Assembly: GCF_037893015.1 (NCBI RefSeq)
Contig: NC_133658.1
Location: 288,429,719 to 288,493,718, forward strand
Direction: 5' to 3'
Length of the DNA: 64,000 nt
DNA from: Macrotis lagotis
Lineage: Eukaryota > Chordata > Mammalia > Peramelemorphia > Peramelidae
The first letter of the stretch is position 1. Each line of letters opens with the position of its first letter. Both the position numbers and the translations under genes were made by a program. The notes beneath the pieces are model-generated. The model saw only the letters and a program-made list of their open reading frames with translations, did not search any database and had not been told where the DNA came from. Of this stretch, positions 56,070-64,000 are shown piece after piece.

Positions 56070-57176
56070 CCAGTTTCAACTTATTGCATAGCGTTTTTTT
56101 TTTCCTTTACCCCCCCCCTTTTTTTTAACCTTTTCATGTGTCTCTTGAACCTCTGTTTGATGTCCAGATTTTCTTTTTAGCTCTGGTCTTTTCATCAGGA
56201 ATTTTTGCAGTTCTTCCATTTCGTTAAATGTCCATCTTTTCCCCTGAAAAAGAAGGCTCAGCTTTGTGGGATAGTGGATTCCTGGATGCATTCCATGCTC
56301 CCTTGCTCTTCGGAATATCTTGTTCCAGGCCCTTCGATCCCTTAATGTTGATGCAGCCAGGTTCTGTGTAATCCTTACTGTGGCTTCTTGGTATTTAAAT
56401 TGTTTCTTTCTGGATGCTTGCAGGATTTTCTCTTTTATCTGATAGTTCTGGAGTTTGGCCACAACATTCCTTGATGTTTTCATTTTAGGATCTCTTTCTG
56501 GAGGGGATCAATGTATTCTTTTAATAACTACTCTGCCCCCTTGTTCCATGATATCAGGGCAGTTTCCATCACTAGATCCTGTAATATTAAGTCTAGGCTT
56601 TTTTTTTCTCTTCATTGTTTTCAAAAAGTCCAATTATTCTCAGGTTGCCCCTCCTCAATTTATTTTCAAGGCCAGTGGTTTTTCTGATGAGATATTTTAC
56701 ATTTTCTTCTATTTTTTTTCTATTTGCTTAAAATTTTGTTTGACAGACTCTTGCTGTCTCATGAAGTCATTAGTTTCCACAGACTCCATTTTTTTTAGAG
56801 AGGAGTTTTCTTCATTTACCTTTTGCAACTCCTTTTCCAATTGGTCAATTCTATTTTTGAAGGAGCTTTTCCATTTGACCAATTGAGCTTTTGAGAGAGA
56901 ATTATTTTCTTTTTGCATTTGCCCAATTGAGGATCCGAGACAATTATTCTCATTTTGTATTTGTCAAATTGTATTCTCTAATGATTTGTTTTCTTGTAGC
57001 ATGGTGTTAATCTTCTCTTGGGTTTCTTTTCCCAAATTTTCCAGTTGACTTTTAAACTCTTTCTGTGCTGGAGACCAGATCATATTATTCTCAGAGGTTC
57101 TATGTCTCTCTGAGTTAGGGTCTTTTCCTTCCAAGAATTTTTCTATGGATCCACCTTTCTACTGACCTTTCTTCAT
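56070..57176 (-). pseudogene. L1 ORF1 of the 8 kb element, broken
   Basis: The start at 57176 is followed by an in-frame TAG at codon 6. Downstream frames carry a coiled coil (57000-56710: repeated Lys/Glu/Asn heptads such as NRIDQLEKELQKVNEENSSL), an RRM-like part that is mostly out of frame, and the C-terminal domain in one 135-codon frame (56483-56076: RNVVAKLQNYQIKEKILQAS, LAASTLRDRRAWN). Its sequence differs clearly from the ORF1 of the two half-L1 copies, so it is a separate L1 subfamily. Confidence 0.85.
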
Positions 57177-58246
57177 TTTGTTAGGGCCTTGAGTTGGGGA
57201 GGGGCTGGTTCACAGAGGTTTGGTGTTGGGATCCCTAGAGGCTTTACTCACTGAGTGCAATACCTCCAGCCGGCCAGTGGGAGGTGTTGGTTCCTTTCTC
57301 TGAAGTGTCTGTGACCTTGGTTGAGGTCTACCCCCTTAGCCCGGAGGGAGTGATTGAAGCTGTTAAATCCTTTTGTCTTCAATCAGTGGTGGGCTTTACC
57401 CTGGGGTGAGGTTATTCCTCTCCCAGTTGTCAGCTGTGTTGGTTCTTCTGCTCACACACCTGCATTTGGGCCAGAAATAGTCAGTAATTGTGTTTGTTCT
57501 GGGAAGAGACTTCAGCCGCATTTGAGGCATGGACTCAAGAGTTCCTCAGATCAGAGGAGCCCTGGAATGATGTCCGCAGTTCTTCTGCACCAGAATTCTC
57601 CCCCCAGCCCTGTCAGCAAACTTCAGATGGTCAGTACCAACACCAATGCCTTTGCTCCCTAGTTGATCCAGGTCCCCCTTGGTTGATCAGGCTCTAGCCC
57701 CGCTGATCAAGCAGGTCTGGCTCTCAGGCCCTCAGGCTCCTGGGGCTCCAACCCTGCAGCTGATCAGGCTGATCATAGGCTGTTCTGCCCTCTGTGCCCA
57801 GACTCACCTGGAAGACAAATTCTGATGTAGATGTTCTTTCTCCCAGCTTTTCTTTTTGGGTTTTGTGGATCGGATTTCTGCTAAGAGGGTTGTTTCATAT
57901 CATAGATGGGAAAAGATCAGGAGACTTTAGAACTGTGCCTGTCTTATCTCTGCCAACTTGGCCAGAAGTCTATAGTTTTTTTTTCAATAAAATTGATTTC
58001 TTGTCTTATTGTTATTAGCTACTAATAAATTATTTCACATTTTCTTCTACATTTTTCATTCTTTTGATTTTGTTTCTTGGTGTCTCATACAGTCACTAAG
58101 TTCCATTTTCCTAATTCTAATTTTTAAGGAATTCTTTTCTGCAGTGAACTTTTGTGGTTCTTTTTCCATTTGACTAATTCTATTTCTTAGAGTTGCTTTC
58201 TTCAGTGAATTTCTGTACATTTTTTCCTACTTGACCAATTCTTTTT

Positions 58247-58390
58247 TAGGTTTTTGCAAGGCAACGGGGTTAAGTGCCTGGCTCAAGGCCACACAGCTAA
58301 GTAATTATTAAGTGTCTTAGGCTGGATTTGAACTCAGGTACTCCTGACTCCAGGGCCAGTGCTCTATCCACTGTACCACCTAGCTGCCCC
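58247..58390 (-). repeat. WSINE1-like SINE inserted in L1 ORF1 remnant
   Basis: Reverse-oriented; duplications TTGACCAATTCTTTTTT / TGACCACTTCTTTTT with mismatches. Confidence 0.93.
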
Positions 58391-58420
58391 TGACCACTTC
58401 TTTTTAAGAAATTCTTTTCT

Positions 58421-58439
58421 TGGGGCGGCTAGGTGGCCT
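58421..58439 (+). repeat. SINE head scrap
   Basis: GGGGCGGCTAGGTGGC alone, the first 16 bases of the SINE, with nothing of the body. Confidence 0.6.
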
Positions 58440-59601
58440 CTTTTAACCAAGCTTTTGACCCTCTTTTCATAGTTTTCCTATGCCACATTTATTTCCCTAA
58501 TTTGTTTTTATTTATATTATTATGATTATTTTAAACTTTATTTAGGATTTTAATTTTATCCAGTTAGGTATAAAAACAATTTTAATGTTTGTTTTTAAAA
58601 CATTGAGTTCCAAATTCATTCCCTTCCTCCTATCCTTATTGAGAAAATGAGCAATTGGATTCTTATTTGTTGTAAAAGAATTTTTTTTGTGTTCTTCCAA
58701 AAATTCTTGTTTGGTTTATATCCAGTTTATATTTTTATTTGAGACTTTCTTGTAAACACCTTTGATTCACTGACTTCTGGGTTTGTGTCTTGATCTTTCC
58801 AGCTATTATAGAAACTTGTTAGATAAGATTTTTTTGTTGTTTGATCATTTTCCCAGCTTATTTACTGACTTTTAATTTTATGTAAATTTGGTCTCTCAGG
58901 GTAGAGGTGGTATTATCTCAAGCTTTGGACCTTTTGTGTTGCCATTTTTAGTGCTGGTTCTGGTTTCTGTAGGTTTTTGGTACTTCTAAGGTATGGTCAC
59001 TGCTCTTCTAATTTATGTTCTGGTTTTTACCCAGGAAGAGCTCTTGTTTCCTGTGGTCACCAATGCTAGCATTCTTTCTGGCCTGAAATTGTGACCCAGT
59101 CCCTTACTCTCCAGTAGCTGCAATTTCCAGTGTTCCATTGGTATTGGAATTGAGACCAAGTTCTCTACTACCTTAAGAATAGCCATAAGTACTCTTCCTT
59201 AATATCATGACCAGGGCCCTACTCCCATGCTGTTGCCCTGGGACTATGACTTAGAACAACTGTTCATGGGCAGTGCATCAGCATCCTATATCCAATATCA
59301 GCAAAGGATGCCCTGCAATCCCCACTTGTCCAACATCCTCCTTATCCTTCCCTTTAGAATATGAAGCTGCCGCTTGCTAATTTAGCTCCTTTCAAGGCTG
59401 GAACTGCAATTGACCTTCTTTGCACTCTAGGTCTGACCACTACCCATGAGACAAATCCTTCCTGCCAGTCCCCTATGTTTTCAGTGGACTAGAAAATTGT
59501 TTCATTTGACCTTTTATTGGTTCTGCTACACCAGCATTTGATTTGAGTCTTTAAATTTCATAATTGTTTGGAGAGGAGTTTGGGAGAGCTTGACTGAGCC
59601 C

Positions 59602-59720
59602 TTTTTTTTTTCTTAAGTTTTTGCAAGGCAAATGGGGTTTAAGTGGCTTGCCCAAAGGCCACACAGCTAGGTAATTATTAAGTGTCTGAGACCAGATTTG
59701 AACTGCCACCTAGCCGCCCC
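59602..59720 (-). repeat. WSINE1-like SINE with internal deletion
   Basis: Reverse-oriented; GATTTGAAC joins directly to TGCCACCTAGCCGCCCC. Flanks TGACTGAGCCCTT / TAACTGAGTCCTT. Confidence 0.92.
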
Positions 59721-60140
59721 TAACTGAGTCCTTCTTTACATGCCATATTGGTTTCCCAAGGATGAGTTTCTTGAGGATGGGGACTATATGGAACCAAAAC
59801 TTTTTCATCTGGAATCCTTAGAAATGACAGCCTTCAGGCATCTTAGATGAGTATTATCATTCACAATTATAAATTTTTGTAAGTGCACAAATATTTTCAT
59901 TGAAATTAGGTATGAGTATTAAACACTGGAAAGTAAAATTGATTGTGATGAATGAGCCCAGATTATAGAGGATATTGAAAACTAATTTATCTTCATTTGC
60001 TAGAGTCAGGGAATCAGTGTAAGTACATAAGGTGGAATGACTTTAAGGAAAACTTGCAGGCCAGAACAATCACCTGGAAGGATTTGTATTAGACTGGTTC
60101 CTGTGGAATTAAAGATAAAAGGATAAATCCATGTGTGGTT

Positions 60141-60293
60141 TTTTTTTTTTAGTTTTTTTCAAGGCAATGGGGTTAAGTGGCTTGCCCAAGGCCACACAGC
60201 TAGGTAATTATTAAGTGTCTGAGTCTGGATTTAAACTCAGGTACTCCTGACTACAGGGCTGGTGCTCTATCCACTGCGCCACCTAGCTGCCCC
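60141..60293 (-). repeat. WSINE1-like SINE
   Basis: Reverse-oriented full copy ending GCCACCTAGCTGCCCC; no clear duplication seen. Confidence 0.93.
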
Positions 60294-60899
60294 TCAAGTT
60301 ACATTTTTAAAATAAATTCATTTGAGGAGAGGAGGATTATTGTGAGACAAGATCCAATGGGGGAGAGATCCCAGAACATTGCCTCTTGGAGTAAAGACAG
60401 AGATAATGGGAAACTTATTTTTTCTAACTTATTTACATGCACTAATTGAAAGAACCATAAAGACTATTCTTTGTCTTCTCAGTCTGGGGACCCTGGGTCA
60501 AAGCTATGATAACCTCTCCACTATTGTTCTGGAGGTAACTCCTGACAACTTTGATGAAAGGATTTAACATGTTTTGAGATGAAAGCTGAACATACAAATA
60601 GACATGTTTTATGGATATTTGAGAACATAGGCAAAAGGGAAAGAAGGATGTAGTTATTAAAAATATGTTTTAGACCGCTAAATGTGAATGATTTTAAGTA
60701 AATACTCTACTGTTTATCTTTTGAAAAATGTAGTTCATCATGTTAACGCTAATAGTGGTTTTGCTTTATGTCAGAACTTTTACTAGAATCTAGTCAAAAC
60801 TGGTGGTTGCAAAAGAAAATGTAGTTCTACCTCATTTTGTTCAGTAACAGTAGTTCATGGAAATCAAAAGACTCATTATAAATAATTCATATTTTTAAA

Positions 60900-61028
60900 A
60901 TTTTTTTATTTATTTAAGGCAATAGGGTTAAGTGACTTGCCCAAGGTCCCACAGCTAAGTAATTATTAAGTATCTGAAGCTGGATTTGATCTCATGTCCT
61001 CTTGACTCCAGCACTACCTAGTTGCCCC
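60900..61028 (-). repeat. WSINE1-like SINE, diverged
   Basis: Reverse-oriented; perfect 19-base duplication AATAATTCATATTTTTAAA at 60881-60899 and 61029-61047. Confidence 0.95.
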
Positions 61029-61992
61029 AATAATTCATATTTTTAAATACTTTAGTAGCACTTTTAAAGAAGATCTAGTATGTAAAGTGAATAATTTCTC
61101 TTTTTTCTAGTTTTATTTTATTTTTAACCCCCCCCCCCAGCTACATGCAAAAATAAGTTTCAACATTTACTTCCCAACCCTTGAGTTCCAAATCCTCTCT
61201 CTGTTTCCCACTCCACTCCCCATCATTGAGAAAGCAAGTTACTTGGTATAGGTTAAAAATGTGAAGTCATGAAAAGCAGTATTACAGTAGTCATGTTATA
61301 AAAGTAAATATAACCCCCCCCCCCCAAAAAAAGAGAAACTTCAAGAAAAATAAAGTGAAAGAAAGAAGAAAAAAGTATACTTCCGTCAGAAACCATCAGT
61401 TCTGTCTTTGGGATGGATAGCATTCTTTATCCTAAGTCCTTCAGAATTCCCTTGGGATGTAGCATTGCTGAGAAAAAGTAGGTCACTCATCCCAACATTC
61501 TCATTACTTCGTATAAGGTACATTTCCCATTGCATCCGCTCATGTCAGTTTTTTATTGAGAGCATCCTGTTCATCATTTCCCAAAACAGAATAGCATTTC
61601 ATCTCAATTGCATACCACAATTTGTTTAGCCATTCTCCAACTTATGAACATTCCTCAATCTCTAGCTTCCCACCAGAAGAGAGCTACTATAAATATCCTT
61701 ATACGTAGAGATTCTTTTCTTCTCATATTCTATCTCTTCTGGAATATAAACCTAGTAGTGGCACTGCTGGGTGGCCAGTTAGGCATGGTTTTATAGTCCT
61801 TTGGGCATAGTTCCAAATTACTCTACATAATTGTTGAATCATTTCACAACTCTTCCAGCAGTGCATCAATGTCTCAATTTCCCCTGCATCCCTTCCAAAT
61901 TCTGTCCCATTAACCAATCCAATAGATATAAGGTAGTACCTCAGAATTGTTCCAACTTGCATTTCTCTTAACAATAGTGAGATAGGAAATTT

Positions 61993-61995
<3 letters not shown>

Positions 61996-62040
<45 letters not shown>
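61996..62040. repeat. (TA)n microsatellite
   Basis: About 20 TA units inside the L1 ORF2 C-terminal region. Confidence 0.95.
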
Positions 62041-62043
<3 letters not shown>

Positions 62044-62331
62044 TTAAATAGATTGTTTTGATAACCTCACCTGAAAACTATTCATATCTCTTGATCATTT
62101 ATCAATTAGGGAATGGTTCTTATTTTTGATAAATTTGACTCACTAATCTATTTTGAGAAATGAGGGCTTTATCAATATTTTTTTCTCACAGTTGCTATTG
62201 TTAGCAGTATTTCCTCCATCCTGTTCCTCCCTATCCCTATTTATTCTATTCTTGCTTTCCTTTTACCCTGCATCAGATTATTCTCTCCCAAGATCTTCTC
62301 TTCCTTCTGTCACCTACTCTCCTTCCTACAA

Positions 62332-62475
62332 CCCCCCCCCCCCCCATCCCTTTCTTCTCCTATTTCCTCTGGGTTAAGAGATTTCTATACCCAATTGAGT
62401 ATGTATGCTATTCCCTCTCTGAGTCACTTCTGATGAGAGTAAGGCTTATTCACCCCCCCCCCCCCCCCCCCCCCC
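62332..62475. repeat. Two long poly-C runs in L1
   Basis: Fourteen C at 62332-62345 and 23 C at 62453-62475, G on the L1 sense strand. Confidence 0.92.
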
Positions 62476-64000
62476 GTTTCCCCTTCACTCTACTGCAAAT
62501 CTTTTTCTTGCTACTTTTATGTGAAATATTTAGCTCATGCTATCTTTTCTTTCCCTTTCTTCCCCATTAACTCCATCTTTTTAATATAGCATGTCTTCAA
62601 ATTCAACTCCCTCCTGTGTCTTGTATGATACCATATATGATCCTTCTAACAGTCCTAATAAATGAGAAGGTTCCTATGAGTTATCAGTATTATCTTCCTA
62701 TGCAAGAATACAAGCAGTTCAACATAATTAAATCCCTCATAATTTGACCTTCCCGTTCACCCTCTCTATGCTTCACCGTAGTCCAGTACTTGAAGATCTA
62801 ACTTTCTGTTCAGCTCTAGTTGTTTCATCAGGAAAGTTGGAAAATTCCCTATTTCATTGAATGTTCATCTTTTCCCCTGAAATAGTATGTTCAGTTTTTC
62901 TGGGTAATTGATTCTTGGCTGTAATCTATGCTCTTTTGCCTTCCAGAATATCATATTCCAGGTCCTACAATCCCTTAATGTCTAAGCTGCAAGGTCTTCT
63001 GACTCTAGCTCCATGATATTTGAATTGTTTCTCTCTGGCTGCTTGAAATATTTTCTCCTTCACTTGGGAATTCTGAAATTTGGCTATAATATTCCTGGTA
63101 GTTTTCATTTTTGGAGTCTCTTTCGGGAGGTGATTGGTGAATTTTTTCAATTTCTATTTTACCCTCTACTTCTAGGATATCAGGGCAGTTTTCCTGGATA
63201 ATTTCTTAAAAAATGAAGTCTAGGCTCTTTTTTTTTTATCATGGCTTTCAGGTAGTTCAGTATATCTCTCCTGGATCTGTTTTCTAGGTCTGTTAGTTTT
63301 TTTTTTTTTTTAAGAATCTTATTTTTCCATTTCCTCTAAAATGTTTTTTGTTCTGTAAATTTTTGTAACTCATTTAGCTGTAAGTCACATTGTGCCAGAC
63401 CATTGATGTTCTGGCTAAGGAAATCTTGGTAGTGGGGAATGAAATTTGCATTATCAGACCCAGTATTACAAAAATACTTTTTTAGAGTGTTGTTAGGAAT
63501 TAAAACTAAAGAGTGTTATTTTTCCTATGATATATTTCACATTTTCTTCTAATTTTTCATTCTTTCAGTTTTGTTTTATTTTCTTCATTCCTCACAAAGT
63601 GACATCAGCTTCCCTTAGCTCCATTCCACATTTGAAGGAATAATTTTCTTCAGAGATCTTTTGTATCTCCTTTTCCATTTGGCCAATTCTGCTTTTTTAA
63701 GGCTGTCTTCTCCTCGTTGGCCTTTTGGACTGCTTTTTCCATTTGACCAAACTGACTTTTAAGATGTTATTTTCTTCAATATTTTTAGTATCTTCACCTA
63801 GCTGCTGACTTGGTTTTCATGATTGTTTTGCATCTCTCTCATTTCTCTTCCCAACTTTTCTCCTACTTCTGTTATTTGATTTTCAAAATATTTTTTGAGC
63901 TCTTCCATTTCCTAAGACCAATTCATATTTTTCTTTGAAGCTTTGGATACAGAAGCTTTTGATTTTATCTTCTTCTGAATATGTATTTTGCTCCTCCATA

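Larger units (their letters stand above)
49941..57965 (-). mobile_element. Near full-length L1 LINE, split by a half-L1 and a SINE
   Basis: Read on the minus strand: 5' UTR (57965-57177), ORF1 (57176-56070), inter-ORF sequence (56070-55906), an inserted half-L1 (55905-54478), purine-rich inter-ORF (54477-54250), ORF2 (about 54250-50330, with a SINE at 54017-54168) and a 3' UTR ending in T-rich sequence at 49941-49960. Without the insertions the element is ~6.4 kb, the usual L1 length. Both ORFs carry stops and frameshifts, so it is dead. The link between the ORF1 and ORF2 sides is inferred from order and orientation. Confidence 0.75.
57985..59601 (-). mobile_element. Older L1 fragments (ORF1 coiled coil and 5' UTR)
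   Basis: 57985-58500 resembles L1 ORF1 antisense (TTATTTCACATTTTCTTCTAC; CCATTTGACTAATTCTATTTC). 58990-59600 resembles the L1 5' UTR at 26.6-27.4 kb (GAAATTGTGACCCAGTC; GGAGAGGAGTTTGGGAGAGC). The middle contains a possible L1 3' end (58560-58680). Confidence 0.55.
24192..64000 (+). other. MED27: MED27 intron 2, partial
   Basis: From the exon 2 donor to the window edge. No further MED27 exon is recognisable in any + strand frame. Most of it is retrotransposon sequence, mainly minus-strand L1. Apparently unique stretches where I see no gene, RNA or repeat: about 27480-28440, 32350-33960, 34340-35150, 36540-37950, 38200-38780, 43450-44880, 46440-46920, 59721-60130 and 60294-60880. Intronic enhancers could sit in these, but nothing in the sequence alone shows it. 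Confidence 0.85.
61105..64000 (-). mobile_element. Internally deleted L1 (ORF2 C-terminus joined to ORF1), runs off the window
   Basis: On the minus strand from the right edge: ORF1 coiled coil and C-terminal domain (64000-62800; TRNIIAKFQNSQVKEKIFQA in a frame at 63150-62965), purine-rich region with long G runs (62780-62170), the ORF2 C-terminus (61974-61723 frame: WKSCEMIQQL, then AVPLLGLYS) and 3' UTR to 61105. No room for endonuclease or reverse transcriptase. Same joint as 24.87-27.47 kb. Confidence 0.75.

Noticed and set aside
3832..61028. tRNA gene calls in the many SINE heads
   Set aside because: The heads carry B-box-like sequence but no complete cloverleaf or anticodon arm; they are dispersed SINE copies.
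24192..64000. MED27 exon 3 within the window
   Set aside because: No + strand frame encodes the next MED27 residues (LQYHAG in human); the intron must extend beyond the window.
1..64000. CRISPR arrays, bacterial operons or phage
   Set aside because: Introns, SINEs, LINEs and microsatellites show mammalian nuclear DNA; no regularly spaced short repeats were seen.

Overview
The window is nuclear DNA from a marsupial. Two things point there: most of it is covered by retrotransposon families typical of marsupial genomes (about 25 copies of a tRNA-derived SINE of the WSINE1/WALLSI type, MAR1/MIR-like SINEs, L2, L1 and half-L1 LINEs, a BovB-like RTE, a CR1/L3 LINE), and the only host gene recognised has typical mammalian exon structure. 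The SINE suggests an Australian marsupial, but the species cannot be fixed without a database search. All family names rest on recognition by eye; no alignment was run.

The host gene is the 5' part of MED27 (Mediator subunit 27, formerly CRSP8) on the + strand. A CpG island at about 17.05-17.64 kb holds the promoter, a ZNF143/THAP11-type element and coding exon 1 (17246-17448). Intron 1 is 6.6 kb. Coding exon 2 is 24047-24191. The last ~39.8 kb is intron 2, which does not end in the window. The two exons join in phase and encode the first 116 residues of a protein that is about 311 residues in human.

0-17 kb is upstream intergenic sequence. Its main object is an old minus-strand L2 LINE (about 2.05-12.15 kb) split by a ~7.4 kb endogenous retrovirus in the minus orientation, with paired ~390 bp LTRs at 2910-3298 and 9950-10341. 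The provirus is decayed: recognisable integrase, a probable envelope C-terminus, no intact gene, and five later SINE insertions.

Intron 1 (17.4-24.0 kb) holds a nested stack: an L2 broken by a MIR-like element, broken by a short L1 3' end, next to a half-L1 that carries only ORF1 and has SINE-like units in its 3' region.

Intron 2 (24.2-64 kb) is a layered L1 landscape, almost all on the minus strand: internally deleted L1s in which the ORF2 C-terminus abuts ORF1 (24.87-27.47 and 61.1-64.0 kb), a near full-length 8 kb L1 (49.94-57.96 kb) with a second half-L1 inside it, a CR1/L3 3' end (38.89-39.95 kb) and a BovB-like RTE split by younger insertions (40.13-42.40 kb). Unique sequence with nothing recognised remains at roughly 27.5-28.4, 32.35-33.96, 36.5-37.95, 43.45-44.88, 46.44-46.92, 59.72-60.13 and 60.29-60.88 kb.

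The window contains no prokaryotic feature, CRISPR array, functional tRNA or rRNA gene, or intact transposon gene. Its value lies in the MED27 promoter and in a well-preserved record of nested and chimeric retrotransposition.
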